Positions 55,140 to 64,000 of a DNA stretch of 64,000 nt are shown piece by piece (the stretch's first letter is position 1; each line of letters begins with the position of its first letter). Source of the stretch: Pseudomonas koreensis (GTDB taxonomy: Bacteria; Pseudomonadota; Gammaproteobacteria; Pseudomonadales; Pseudomonadaceae); NCBI RefSeq assembly GCF_012986595.1, contig NZ_JAAQYM010000001.1, positions 744,001-808,000 of the forward strand. The letters run 5' to 3'. Under the pieces are notes generated by a model. That model saw only the letters and a list, made by a program, of their open reading frames with translations, was not told the origin of the DNA and made no database searches. Made by a program: the position numbers and the translations under genes.

Positions 55140-56600
55140 ATGCACCCACACTTGATCAGATTACTCAGCCTGTCGGCCCTGACCGTGGGCATTCTGGCGG
55201 CCAGCAATGGCGCCCGTGCCGATGAAGCGGCAGGCGCCACCCCGCCGAAGTTCAGCGCCGAACCGTGCTGCAACCTGTGCCCGGCCGCGCATGACGCGAA
55301 GAACTACACCACGCGCTATCAGCAGAACTTCACCACCCTGGTGCAGGCGCAGGGCGACTGGCTGTTCCGCACCCAGGAAGATTTGCGCACCGAGTTCAAC
55401 ACCACGCCGGCCGGCTACAAACGCCTGCAACAGCTGCACGATGCGTTCAAGGCCAAAGGCGTCGAGCTGGTGATCGTTTACCAGCCGACCCGTGGCCTGG
55501 TGAACCGCAACAAGCTCAACCCGGCGGAAAAAGCCGCGTTCGATTACGAGAAAGCGCTGGGCAACTACAAGACCATGCTCGGCCGTTTCGCCAAGATGGG
55601 TTACGTGGTGCCAGACCTGTCGCCGCTGACCAACGAATCGCTGCCAGACACCCTGCCCGCGCACGATTTCTACTTCCGCGGCGACCAGCACTGGACCCCG
55701 TACGGCGCCCAGCGCACGGCGAAAATCGTCGCCGAGAAGGTCAAGCAGATCCCGGCCTTCGCCGACATTCCCAAGCGTGAGTTCGAAACCAAGCGCACCG
55801 GACGCATGGGCAAGACCGGCACCCTGCACAACATGGCCGGGCAACTGTGCGGCACCAGTTACGCAATCCAGTACATGGACCAGTTCACCACCGAGCCGAA
55901 AGGCGAAGCCGGTGACGGCGACCTGTTCGGCGATTCCGGCAACCCGCAAATTACTTTGGTCGGGACCTCGCACAGCGGCAAGAACTACAACTTCGCCGGC
56001 TTCCTCGAAGAAGCCATTGGCGCCGACATTCTCAATGTCGCGTTCCCCGGCGGTGGTCTGGAAGGTTCGATGCTGCAGTACCTGGGCAGCGACGAATTCC
56101 AGAAGACGCCACCGAAGATTCTCATCTGGGAATTCTCGCCGCTGTACCGCCTCGACCAAGAGACCATCTACCGCCAGATGATGTCGTTGCTCGATAACGG
56201 CTGCGAAGGCAAAGACACGCAAATGTCCGCCAGCACCACGCTCAAGCCTGGCGGCAAACAGGAACTGCTGGTCAACAGCAAAAACCTGAACCTGCAGAAC
56301 AGCAGCCATCAGGTCGACATCCGCTTCGCCGACCCCTCGGTGAAAACCCTGCAAGCCACCCTCTGGTACATGAACGGTCGCCACGAGGACATCAAGATCG
56401 AGAAACCGGAAACCTCCGACACCGACGGTCGTTTCGCCTTTGAGTTGCGCACGGACGAAGACTGGGCCTCGCAAAACCTGCTGGCAGTCGAAGTCCAGGG
56501 CCCGGAAGCGGGCACCGCGCCACAAAAAGTCGAAGCGAAAATCTGCAAACGCAACGTATTCCCGGGCGCTGGGCCACAAACCGCTCAGGTCGGGCAATGA
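55140..56600 (+). CDS. algX: Alginate O-acetyltransferase AlgX
   Basis: 486 residues, periplasmic (signal peptide to about residue 27). SGNH-like hydrolase domain that places acetyl groups on the polymer, then a C-terminal carbohydrate-binding module. Catalytic D182 and H184 (GDQHWTPYG) and nucleophile S277 (VGTSHSG) are present. Conserved Cys in [11 protein letters not shown]. Ends in an ATGA overlap with algL. Confidence 0.96.
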   Translation: MHPHLIRLLSLSALTVGILAASNGARADEAAGATPPKFSAEPCCNLCPAAHDAKNYTTRYQQNFTTLVQAQGDWLFRTQEDLRTEFNTTPAGYKRLQQLHDAFKAKGVELVIVYQPTRGLVNRNKLNPAEKAAFDYEKALGNYKTMLGRFAKMGYVVPDLSPLTNESLPDTLPAHDFYFRGDQHWTPYGAQRTAKIVAEKVKQIPAFADIPKREFETKRTGRMGKTGTLHNMAGQLCGTSYAIQYMDQFTTEPKGEAGDGDLFGDSGNPQITLVGTSHSGKNYNFAGFLEEAIGADILNVAFPGGGLEGSMLQYLGSDEFQKTPPKILIWEFSPLYRLDQETIYRQMMSLLDNGCEGKDTQMSASTTLKPGGKQELLVNSKNLNLQNSSHQVDIRFADPSVKTLQATLWYMNGRHEDIKIEKPETSDTDGRFAFELRTDEDWASQNLLAVEVQGPEAGTAPQKVEAKICKRNVFPGAGPQTAQVGQ

Positions 56601-57733
56601 GGTCTGCTATGCGAAATCCGAAATTGAAATCTTTATTGGCCCCCACCCTGTTGAGCCTGGCGATGTTCGCCGGCGCCACGCAGGCCGCCGCGCCACTGCG
56701 TCCACCACAGGGCTACTTCGCCCCGGTGGATAAATTCAAGACCGGCGACAAGAGCGAAGGCTGCGACGCGATGCCGGCGCCGTACACCGGGCCGCTGCAG
56801 TTTCGCAGCAAATACGAAGGTTCGGACAAGGCCCGCGCGACGCTGAACGTGCAGTCGGAAAAAGCCTTCCGCGACACCACCAAAGACATCACCACCCTGG
56901 AGCGCGGCACCGCCAAACGGGTGATGCAGTTCATGCGCGACGGTCGCCCGGAGCAGCTCGACTGCACGCTCAACTGGTTGACCGCGTGGGCCAAGGCCGA
57001 CGCGCTGATGTCGAAAGACTTCAACCACACCGGCAAGTCGATGCGCAAATGGGCGCTGGGCAGCATGGCCTCGTCCTACATTCGCCTGAAATTCTCCGAC
57101 TCGCATCCGCTGGCGGCGCATCAGCAAGAGGCGCGGCAGATCGAGGCGTGGTTCAGCAAGATGGCCGATCAGGTGGTCAGCGACTGGGACAACCTGCCGC
57201 TGGAAAAAACCAACAACCACTCCTACTGGGCTGCCTGGTCGGTGATGGCAACGTCGGTCGCGACCAACCGTCGCGACCTGTTCGACTGGGCCGTGAAGGA
57301 ATACAAGGTCGGGGTCAATCAAGTCGACGCCGACGGTTTCCTGCCCAACGAACTCAAGCGCCAGCAACGCGCCCTCGCCTACCACAACTACGCCCTGCCG
57401 CCGCTGGCGATGATCGCCAGTTTCGCCCAGGTCAACGGTGTCGATCTGCGTCAGGAAAACAACAGTGCGCTGAAGCGCCTGGGTGATCGGGTTCTGGCCG
57501 GGGTGAAAGACCCGGATGCATTCGAGAAGAAGAACGGCAAAGAGCAGGACATGACCGACCTCAAAGAGGACATGAAATTCGCCTGGCTCGAACCGTTCTG
57601 CACCCTCTACACCTGCCCGCCGGATGTGATCGAGAAGAAGCGCGGCATGCAGCCGTTCAAGACCTTCCGCCTCGGTGGCGACCTGACCAAGGTCTATGAC
57701 CCGGCGCATGAAAAGGGCAATAAAGGCTCGTAA
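56597..57733 (+). CDS. algL: Alginate lyase AlgL
   Basis: Polysaccharide lyase family 5, periplasmic; clears alginate that has strayed into the periplasm. 378 residues from ATG 56597 overlapping the algX stop, or 374 from ATG 56609 ([20 protein letters not shown]). Signal peptide followed by [11 protein letters not shown]. Active-site NNHSYWAAW with His about residue 208. A REPIN starts 11 bases after the stop and separates algL from algI. Confidence 0.97.
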   Translation: MRSAMRNPKLKSLLAPTLLSLAMFAGATQAAAPLRPPQGYFAPVDKFKTGDKSEGCDAMPAPYTGPLQFRSKYEGSDKARATLNVQSEKAFRDTTKDITTLERGTAKRVMQFMRDGRPEQLDCTLNWLTAWAKADALMSKDFNHTGKSMRKWALGSMASSYIRLKFSDSHPLAAHQQEARQIEAWFSKMADQVVSDWDNLPLEKTNNHSYWAAWSVMATSVATNRRDLFDWAVKEYKVGVNQVDADGFLPNELKRQQRALAYHNYALPPLAMIASFAQVNGVDLRQENNSALKRLGDRVLAGVKDPDAFEKKNGKEQDMTDLKEDMKFAWLEPFCTLYTCPPDVIEKKRGMQPFKTFRLGGDLTKVYDPAHEKGNKGS

Positions 57734-57743
57734 GACCACAACC

Positions 57744-57832
57744 CTGTAGGAGCTGCCGGAGGCTGCGATCTTTTGATCTGGCCTTTGAAGATCAAGATCA
57801 AAAGATCGCAGCCTCCGGCAGCTCCTACAGGG
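57744..57832. repeat. REPIN family A (copy 8), algL/algI
   Basis: Both arms carry the core variant GCCGGAGGC / GCCTCCGGC. It lies inside the alginate operon, in the 191-base algL-algI gap. The remaining 92 bases up to algI have no gene; they include a GGGGGG-rich stretch. Confidence 0.92.
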
Positions 57833-57924
57833 GGCATCGAATTTGAGTTGGCCCGCCGGTTTTTCGTGGGGGGTTTGGGGGGGCTTTGGCCCTTGACTGT
57901 TGGTTCAAACATGGAGAGATCGGG

Positions 57925-59490
57925 ATGGTATTTTCATCCAACGTGTTCCTGTTTCTGTTCTTGCCGATCTTTCTCGGCTTGTACTACTTGAGCGGGCAAC
58001 GCTATCGCAACCTGCTGCTGCTGATCGCCAGCTACGTGTTCTACGCCTGGTGGCGGGTGGACTTCCTGGCGCTATTCGCCGGTGTCACCCTGTGGAACTA
58101 CTGGATCGGCCTGAAAGTCGGTGCCGCCGGCGTGCGCACCAAACCGGCCCAGCGCTGGCTGCTGCTCGGTGTGGCGGTCGACCTGTGCATCCTCGGCTAC
58201 TTCAAGTACGCCAACTTCGGTGTGGACAGCATCAACGCGATCATGACCTCGTTCGGTCTGGAGCCGTTCATCCTGACCCACGTGCTGTTGCCGATCGGCA
58301 TCTCGTTCTACATCTTCGAGTCGATCAGCTACATCATCGACGTGTACCGCGGCGACACCCCGGCCACCCGCAACCTTATCGACTTCGCAGCGTTCGTGGC
58401 GATCTTCCCGCACCTGATTGCCGGCCCCGTGTTGCGTTTCCGCGACCTCGCCGACCAGTTCAACAACCGCACCCACACCCTCGACAAATTCTCCGAGGGC
58501 TGCACGCGGTTCATGCAGGGTTTCATCAAGAAGGTCTTCATCGCCGACACCCTCGCGGTGGTCGCCGACCATTGCTTCGCCCTGCAAAACCCGACCACGG
58601 GTGATGCCTGGCTCGGCGCACTGGCATACACCGCGCAGCTGTATTTCGACTTCTCCGGTTACAGCGACATGGCCATCGGTCTGGGCTTGATGATGGGTTT
58701 CCGCTTCATGGAAAACTTCAAGCAGCCGTACATCAGCCAGTCGATCACCGAGTTCTGGCGCCGCTGGCACATCAGCCTGTCGACCTGGCTGCGTGACTAC
58801 CTGTACATCACCCTCGGCGGTAACCGCAAAGGCACGCTGATGACCTATCGCAACCTGTTCCTGACCATGCTCCTCGGCGGTCTGTGGCACGGCGCGAACA
58901 TCACCTACATCGTCTGGGGCGCCTGGCACGGCATGTGGCTGGCGATCGAAAAAATGCTCGGCATCAACACCTCGCCGCGCAGCCTCAACCCGATCCGCTG
59001 GGCGCTGACCTTCCTGCTGGTGGTCATGGGCTGGGTGATCTTCCGTGCCGAAAACCTGCACGTCGCCGGTCGCATGTACGGCGCAATGTTCAGCTTCAGC
59101 GACTGGTCGCTGTCGGAACTCAACCGCGCCAGCCTCACCGGTCTACAAGTGGCAACCCTGGTGGTGGCGTATGCAACGCTGGCGTTCTTCGGCCTGCGTG
59201 ATCTGTACACCAACCAGCCGCCGGTCAAGAGCAAACCCGAAGTCAACGTCGAGGCCAACGGCCCTGCCACTGCGACCCCGGGAATGATCAAAGCCGCGCC
59301 TGGCGAAAACCCGGCGAGCATCCACGAGCCTGGCTACACCGTCGGCGTCGAAGCCCAGGTGCAACCGGCCTACTGGACCGCGGACTGGTCGCGTTACGTG
59401 ATGCGCGGCCTGATCCTGCTGCTGTTCATCGCCTCGATTCTCAAACTCTCGGCGCAAAGCTTCTCGCCGTTCCTTTACTTCCAGTTCTGA
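57925..59490 (+). CDS. algI: Alginate O-acetylation protein AlgI (MBOAT)
   Basis: Multi-pass inner-membrane MBOAT protein that moves acetyl groups from a cytoplasmic donor to the periplasm. 521 residues from ATG 57925 (MVFSSNVFLFLFLPIFLGLY). Catalytic His in LGGLWHGANITY, plus the SITEFWRRWHISLSTWLRDY motif of the family. A Pro-rich loop near 440-480 precedes the last helix. Starts the algIJF acetylation module, which is bracketed by REPINs. Confidence 0.97.
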   Translation: MVFSSNVFLFLFLPIFLGLYYLSGQRYRNLLLLIASYVFYAWWRVDFLALFAGVTLWNYWIGLKVGAAGVRTKPAQRWLLLGVAVDLCILGYFKYANFGVDSINAIMTSFGLEPFILTHVLLPIGISFYIFESISYIIDVYRGDTPATRNLIDFAAFVAIFPHLIAGPVLRFRDLADQFNNRTHTLDKFSEGCTRFMQGFIKKVFIADTLAVVADHCFALQNPTTGDAWLGALAYTAQLYFDFSGYSDMAIGLGLMMGFRFMENFKQPYISQSITEFWRRWHISLSTWLRDYLYITLGGNRKGTLMTYRNLFLTMLLGGLWHGANITYIVWGAWHGMWLAIEKMLGINTSPRSLNPIRWALTFLLVVMGWVIFRAENLHVAGRMYGAMFSFSDWSLSELNRASLTGLQVATLVVAYATLAFFGLRDLYTNQPPVKSKPEVNVEANGPATATPGMIKAAPGENPASIHEPGYTVGVEAQVQPAYWTADWSRYVMRGLILLLFIASILKLSAQSFSPFLYFQF

Positions 59491-59500
59491 GGGATCTGAC

Positions 59501-60676
59501 ATGACCCGCTCATTACGCATCTTCTACATCGCGCTGTTTCTGGTGACCCTGCTGGTGCTCGGTCTGTGGTCGGTGCGCAGCTTCTCCGGCTTCAGCACCA
59601 ATGCCGACGCGACGGTGCTCAACGGTCGCTGGAGCAAAGCCGTGGAAACCCATTACGACGATCAATTCCCGATCAAGCGTCTGGGCACCAACCTCTGGGC
59701 CGCGCTGGATTTCAAACTGTTCAACGAAGGTCGTCCGGGCGTGGTGCTCGGTCGCGATCAGTGGCTGTACAGCGACGAGGAATTCAACCCGATCGTCAAC
59801 GAAGAGCTGAACCTGCAAGGCAACTACGCATTGGTCGAAGGCGTGCGCCAGACCCTCAAGGCCAAAGGCGTGAAACTGGTGATGGCGATCGTTCCGGCCA
59901 AGGTCCGCCTGTACCCGGAGCATCTGGGTGAAGTGAAACCGGCGAGCATCCACGCCAACCTCTATCAGGACTTCCACGCCCGTGTCGCGGCGGACAAGAT
60001 CCTCGCCCCGGACCTGCTCGGCCCGCTGCAACAGGCCAAGCACAACGGTCAGCAAGTGTTCCTGCGCACCGACACCCACTGGACGCCTGAGGGCGCTGAG
60101 ATCGCGGCCAACACCCTGGCGAAAACCATCGCCGACAAGTTCCCGCTCAGCGGCGAGCCGCAGCGCTTTGTCACCACGCCAGCGGAGAAGGTCACGCACA
60201 AGGGCGACCTACGCCTGTTCCTGCCGCTGGACCCGCTGTTCGAAAACCTGATGCCGGCGCAAGAGCCGCTGCAAAAGCGCAACACCGTCGCGGCCGGCGA
60301 GCAGCCTGCCGGTGACGACGCGCTGTTCGCCAGCCATGAAGTGCCGGTGGCACTGGTCGGCACCAGCTACAGCGCCAACCCCAACTGGAACTTCGTCGGT
60401 GCGCTGAAACAAGCGCTGCACAGCGACGTGGTCAATTACGCCGAAGACGGCCATGGCCCGATCCTGCCGATGCTCAGCTACCTGAAAAGCGATGACTTCA
60501 AGAACAGCCCGCCGCAGGTGCTGATCTGGGAGTTTCCTGAACGATATCTGCCTGTGAACAACGAAATCGGCGACGCCGACCCGCAGTGGGTCGCAGAGCT
60601 CAAACAAGCCGGCGCGCGCCAACAAAACGTAGCAATCAACACTAAATCCGAGACGCCCGATCGGGCGCAAAACTGA
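59501..60676 (+). CDS. algJ: Alginate O-acetylation protein AlgJ
   Basis: 391 residues. N-terminal signal anchor (about 7-24) and periplasmic SGNH-like domain related to AlgX: D191 and H193 in RTDTHWTPEG, S289 in VGTSYSANP. Has acetylesterase activity and passes acetate to AlgX in P. aeruginosa. Ten bases after algI. Confidence 0.96.
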   Translation: MTRSLRIFYIALFLVTLLVLGLWSVRSFSGFSTNADATVLNGRWSKAVETHYDDQFPIKRLGTNLWAALDFKLFNEGRPGVVLGRDQWLYSDEEFNPIVNEELNLQGNYALVEGVRQTLKAKGVKLVMAIVPAKVRLYPEHLGEVKPASIHANLYQDFHARVAADKILAPDLLGPLQQAKHNGQQVFLRTDTHWTPEGAEIAANTLAKTIADKFPLSGEPQRFVTTPAEKVTHKGDLRLFLPLDPLFENLMPAQEPLQKRNTVAAGEQPAGDDALFASHEVPVALVGTSYSANPNWNFVGALKQALHSDVVNYAEDGHGPILPMLSYLKSDDFKNSPPQVLIWEFPERYLPVNNEIGDADPQWVAELKQAGARQQNVAINTKSETPDRAQN

Positions 60677-60690
60677 AAGAGAGGTACACC

Positions 60691-61347
60691 ATGACTTTCA
60701 CTACTACTCCTCGTCGTCTCGCTAAAAGCTTCGCTCTGGTCGCTGGCCTCAGCGTGCTCTCGGTGCCTGCATTTGCCGGTGGCGACGCCGCGCTGTACGG
60801 CCCGACCGCGCCGAAAGGCTCGACCTTTGTACGGGTCTACAACGCCAGCAACGCCGAAGTCAGCGCCACCGTCGGCAGCACCAATCTGAGCGACGTTGCA
60901 CCACTGGCCAGCAGCGACTTCAGCTTCATGCCGGGCGGCGACTACAGCGCCAAGGTCGGCAGCCAGACCCTGCCGGTGAAATTGGCCGGTGACCACTACT
61001 ACACCCTGGTCAACAACGCTTCCGGCGCACCGCAACTGATCGAAGAGCCGCCGTTCAAGAACAAGCAGAAATCCCTGGTGCGCGTGCAGAACCTCAGCGA
61101 CAAGCCGCTGACCCTGAAGACCGCCGACGGCAAGACCGACGTGGTGCCGAACGTGGCCGCCAAGGGCCGTGGCGAACGTGAAATCAACCCGGTGAAAGTC
61201 AGCCTGGCGCTGTACGAAGGCGACAAGAAAGTCGGCGACGTGAAACCGGTCGCGCTGGAGCGCGGTGAGGCCGCGGTGCTGTACGTCACCGGCAGCGGCA
61301 GCAGCCTGTCGCCAGTCTGGGTAAAACGCCCGGTGTCGACCCGCTAA
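60691..61347 (+). CDS. algF: Alginate O-acetylation protein AlgF
   Basis: 218 residues. Signal peptide (MTFTTTPRRLAKSFALVAGL, cleavage near AFAGGDA) and a periplasmic beta-rich protein of two similar halves (FVRVYNASNAEV and LVRVQNLSDKPL). Needed for alginate acetylation. RBS AGAGAGG before ATG. Confidence 0.96.
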   Translation: MTFTTTPRRLAKSFALVAGLSVLSVPAFAGGDAALYGPTAPKGSTFVRVYNASNAEVSATVGSTNLSDVAPLASSDFSFMPGGDYSAKVGSQTLPVKLAGDHYYTLVNNASGAPQLIEEPPFKNKQKSLVRVQNLSDKPLTLKTADGKTDVVPNVAAKGRGEREINPVKVSLALYEGDKKVGDVKPVALERGEAAVLYVTGSGSSLSPVWVKRPVSTR

Positions 61348-61372
61348 TTATTTTTCCGATGAGACGCTGACC

Positions 61373-61461
61373 CCTGTAGGAGCTGCGGCACGCTGCGATC
61401 TTTTGACTTTGTTTTTGAAGATCAAGATCAACAGATCGCAGCCTTCGGCAGCTCCTACAGG
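61373..61461. repeat. REPIN family A (copy 9), algF/algA
   Basis: Left arm core GCGGCACGC, right arm core GCCTTCGGC: the two halves belong to different core variants, so the stem centre is mismatched although the outer arms pair. It separates algIJF from algA. Confidence 0.9.
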
Positions 61462-61553
61462 GGAATGCGGCGGCCTCTCGGTACGAGACAAAAACAAGAG
61501 TGAAACGACACAACGTTCGTGCCTCTAACCAATCGATTTTATGGAGTAACAAT

Positions 61554-63005
61554 ATGATTCCGGTGATCTTGTCAGGTGGTAGCGGTTCACGTCTTTGGCC
61601 GCTTTCGCGCAAGCAATTCCCTAAACAATTCCTGGCCCTGACCGGTGAACACACGCTGTTCCAGCAAACCCTGGAGCGCCTGGTGTTCGAAGGCATGGAC
61701 ACGCCGATCGTGGTCTGCAACAAGGATCACCGCTTTATCGTCAACGAGCAGTTGGCCAACCGTAACCTCGAATGCCAGCGCATCCTGATGGAACCGTTCG
61801 GCCGCAACACCGCGCCAGCCGTGGCGCTGACCGCGATGATGCTGGTCAACGAAGGTCGTGACGAACTGATGCTGGTACTGCCGGCCGACCACGTGCTGGA
61901 AGACCAGAAAGCCCTGCAACGCGCCCTCGCATTGGCCACCGTCGCTGCCGAAAATGGCGAGATGGTGCTGTTCGGTGTGCCGGCGACCAAACCGGAAACC
62001 GGTTACGGCTACATCAAGTCCACTGCTGATTCGCTGCTGCCCGAAGGCGTCAGTCGCGTCTCGCACTTCGTCGAAAAACCCGACGTCAAACGCGCCACCG
62101 AATACGTCGAGTCCGGCGGCTACTACTGGAACAGCGGCATGTTCCTGTTCCGCGCCAGCCGCTTCCTCGAAGAGCTGAAAAAGCACGATCCGGACATCTA
62201 CGACACCTGCCTGCTGACCCTCGAGCGCAGCCAGCAGGACGCCGACACCGTCACGCTGGACGAAGCCACTTTCGCCTGCTGCCCGGACAACTCCATCGAC
62301 TATTCCGTCATGGAAAAAACCCAGCGCGCCTGCGTGGTGCCGCTGACCGCCGGCTGGAGCGATGTCGGTTGCTGGTCGTCGCTGTGGGAAGTCAACGAGA
62401 AAGACGCCAACGGCAACGTCAGCAAAGGCGACGTGGTGATCCAGGACAGCAAGAACTGCATGATCCACGGCAACGGCAAACTGGTGTCGGTGATCGGCCT
62501 GGAGAACATCGTCGTGGTCGAAACCAAGGACGCGATGATGATCGCCCACAAGGACAAGGTGCAGGGCGTCAAGCAGATGGTCGCCACCCTCAACGAGCAG
62601 GGCCGCAGCGAAACCCAGAACCACTGCGAGGTCTACCGTCCGTGGGGCTCGTATGACTCGGTGGACATGGGCGGCCGTTTCCAGGTCAAGCACATCTCGG
62701 TCAAACCGGGCGCGTGCCTGTCGCTGCAGATGCACCACCACCGCGCCGAACACTGGATCGTGGTCAGCGGCACCGCCGAAGTGACCTGCGATGACAACGT
62801 GTTCCTGCTCTGCGAGAACCAGTCGACCTACATCCCGATCGCCTCGGTGCACCGCCTGCGCAACCCGGGCAAGATCCCGCTGGAAATCATCGAAGTGCAA
62901 TCGGGCAGCTACCTGGGCGAAGATGACATCGAGCGTTTCGAAGACATCTACGGTCGCTCGACCCCGATCGAACGCGGCGTGTCGGTGAAAACCATCGCGC
63001 AGTGA
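61554..63005 (+). CDS. algA: Phosphomannose isomerase / GDP-mannose pyrophosphorylase
   Basis: Bifunctional enzyme supplying GDP-mannose: fructose-6-phosphate to mannose-6-phosphate, and mannose-1-phosphate plus GTP to GDP-mannose. 483 residues from ATG 61554, with GGAG upstream. Pyrophosphorylase motif LSGGSGSRLWPLSRKQFPKQ near residue 6, FVEKPD in the middle, and the zinc cupin of the isomerase at the C-terminus (QMHHHRAEHW). Last gene of the operon. Confidence 0.98.
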   Translation: MIPVILSGGSGSRLWPLSRKQFPKQFLALTGEHTLFQQTLERLVFEGMDTPIVVCNKDHRFIVNEQLANRNLECQRILMEPFGRNTAPAVALTAMMLVNEGRDELMLVLPADHVLEDQKALQRALALATVAAENGEMVLFGVPATKPETGYGYIKSTADSLLPEGVSRVSHFVEKPDVKRATEYVESGGYYWNSGMFLFRASRFLEELKKHDPDIYDTCLLTLERSQQDADTVTLDEATFACCPDNSIDYSVMEKTQRACVVPLTAGWSDVGCWSSLWEVNEKDANGNVSKGDVVIQDSKNCMIHGNGKLVSVIGLENIVVVETKDAMMIAHKDKVQGVKQMVATLNEQGRSETQNHCEVYRPWGSYDSVDMGGRFQVKHISVKPGACLSLQMHHHRAEHWIVVSGTAEVTCDDNVFLLCENQSTYIPIASVHRLRNPGKIPLEIIEVQSGSYLGEDDIERFEDIYGRSTPIERGVSVKTIAQ

Positions 63006-63019
63006 TCACCGCGTAACAA

Positions 63020-63081
63020 GAAGCCCCCGTCCAGCCCGCTGCGTCCCCTATCCTCAGTGGGTTGGGCGGGGGCTTTTTTTT
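63020..63081 (+). terminator. Terminator of the alginate operon
   Basis: AAGCCCCCG and CGGGGGCTT stem with inner CCA/CCC to GGG/TGG pairing, followed by a T run; starts 14 bases after algA. Confidence 0.92.
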
Positions 63082-63086
63082 AAAAG

Positions 63087-63168
63087 CAAAAGATCGCAGC
63101 CTGCGGCAGCTCCTACAGGGAAAACGCGTTCCAACTGCAGGCGTTACCGCAGGCTGCGATCTTTTGAC
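63087..63168. repeat. REPIN family A (copy 10), degenerate
   Basis: Left arm intact (core GCCTGCGGC). The right arm has changes in its outer part (CTGCAGGCGTTACCGCAGGC instead of the usual TGTAGGAGCTGCCGC type). Confidence 0.85.
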
Positions 63169-63239
63169 TTTGCCCTGCCCATCGCCAACCTCACCTACGC
63201 TTAGGTAGGATGCCCCTCTACCCTGCGAGGTTGTGCGAC

Positions 63240-63704
63240 ATGTTCATCGGCATTTTGCTGGTCATCACCTGGCTGATCCTGTTGCTCCGCTATCCGGCCA
63301 AGGCGTTGCCGGTGTCGGTGGCGGCCGCTGTTGGCCTGGGCCTGGTGGCGGTCTGGGTGGTGTGGCTGGACAACCGCGAGCTCAAGCAACTGGCGCGTCT
63401 GGAAATGCGCATTGCCTACGCCCCAGAGCAGTGCCCGGCGGACCGCCCGCTGCAACTGAAAATGAAAAACGGCAACGACGTCCCGCTGACCGAACTGCGC
63501 TGGCGCATCGCCGCCTACGCGCCGGGCGACACGGTCAATCTGGCCGACAACCAATACACCGCGCCGCGCTATCGTGGCCCCGGCGAATTGCAGGCCGGCG
63601 GCGAATGGGAAGACTGTTTGCCGATGCCACCGCTGCGTGCCGGTTACCGTCCGCAAACCCTGGAATTCCGCGCCGAGCGTTTGCAAGGCAGCTTCTCCGA
63701 CTGA
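63240..63704 (+). CDS. Small membrane protein of unknown function
   Basis: 154 residues from ATG 63240 (MFIGILLVITWLILLLRYPA). Two membrane helices (about 1-16 and 22-42) followed by a soluble beta-rich domain (about 55-150) with one Cys pair (EQCPADRP and EDCLPMPP). The domain is probably periplasmic or extracellular. Homologues are common in Pseudomonas but without assigned role. 34 bases from the following SDR gene, possibly one unit. Confidence 0.85.
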   Translation: MFIGILLVITWLILLLRYPAKALPVSVAAAVGLGLVAVWVVWLDNRELKQLARLEMRIAYAPEQCPADRPLQLKMKNGNDVPLTELRWRIAAYAPGDTVNLADNQYTAPRYRGPGELQAGGEWEDCLPMPPLRAGYRPQTLEFRAERLQGSFSD

Positions 63705-63738
63705 TCCCCTCCCCCCTTTTTTGCACAAGGAATGCGCC

Positions 63739-64000
63739 ATGCCCGTTGCGTTGATTACCGGTTGCTCCAGCGGCATTGGCCGCGCCCTCGCTGACGCCTT
63801 CAAAGCCGCCGGTTACGAGGTCTGGGCCAGTGCGCGCAAGGCCGAGGACGTCTCGGCCCTCGCCGCTGCCGGGTTCACCGCGATCCAGTTGGACGTCAAT
63901 GACAGCGCCGCGCTGGAACAACTCGGCGAACGGATCAACCAGCAACACGGCGGCCTCGACGTGCTGATCAACAACGCCGGTTATGGCGCGATGGGGCCGC
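63739..64000 (+). CDS. Short-chain dehydrogenase/reductase (cut by window end)
   Basis: First 87 residues only. Classical SDR nucleotide loop TGCSSGIGRALADAF (TGxxxGIG) and NNAG in DVLINNAGYG. Catalytic Ser-Tyr-Lys lie outside the window. Substrate unknown. RBS AAGGA before ATG 63739. Confidence 0.92.
   Translation, partial: MPVALITGCSSGIGRALADAFKAAGYEVWASARKAEDVSALAAAGFTAIQLDVNDSAALEQLGERINQQHGGLDVLINNAGYGAMGP

Noticed and set aside
63087..63168. Copy 10 as part of the algA terminator
   Set aside because: The terminator stem and its T run (63020-63081) are complete before it; the REPIN is a separate neighbouring element.

Overview
The window is chromosomal DNA from a Pseudomonas of the fluorescens group. 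The grounds are high G+C coding bias, gene orders shared with P. aeruginosa and P. putida (rnc-era-recO-pdxJ, lptG-lptF/pepA-holC-valS, estB-rhlB-dauBAR, moaCDE next to a PIN-PhoH gene, a complete alginate operon), an esterase almost the same as the known P. fluorescens carboxylesterase II, and many short palindromic REP/REPIN elements. No rRNA, tRNA, CRISPR, prophage or IS transposase was seen.

Layout. 1-14 kb: purL (3' end cut by the window edge), mltF, then on the minus strand lepA-lepB-rnc-era-recO-pdxJ and lptF-lptG. 14-23 kb: pepA, holC, a small conserved gene, valS, rlmF, the HU gene hupN, and ndpA with an overlapping membrane-anchored glutaredoxin. 23-29 kb, more accessory: a glutathione transferase, a GIY-YIG protein, an NTF2-like protein, an MFS transporter with a FadR-type regulator, and a cytoplasmic subtilase preceded by an orphan terminator. 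29-40 kb, amino-acid uptake and use: aapJQMP, estB, rhlB, the D-to-L arginine racemisation genes dauB-dauA-dauR and a basic amino-acid binding protein. 40-45 kb: moaCDE, PIN-PhoH, a polysaccharide deacetylase and yaaA. 45.6-63 kb: an 810-base structured upstream region and then algD-8-44-K-E-G-X-L-I-J-F-A. The window ends with a small membrane protein and the start of a short-chain dehydrogenase.

How genes work together. AlgA and AlgD make GDP-mannuronate. Alg8/Alg44 polymerise it under c-di-GMP control. AlgG, AlgX, AlgL and AlgIJF epimerise, acetylate and trim the polymer, and AlgK/AlgE export it. DauA oxidises D-arginine to the 2-keto acid, DauB reductively aminates that to L-arginine, and DauR is the local regulator.

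The most striking observations are: (1) a REPIN inside the 5' coding part of algK, upstream of the lipobox; (2) REPINs on both sides of the acetylation module algIJF and a different perfect inverted repeat between algD and alg8; (3) the same 12-base palindrome core in front of dauB and of the basic amino-acid binding protein gene, a likely DauR operator; (4) lepA next to lptG instead of mucD, suggesting a rearrangement; (5) an intrinsic terminator just upstream of the subtilase start with no gene before it, suggesting a small RNA or attenuator. Fifteen REPIN-like elements of three sequence families are listed.
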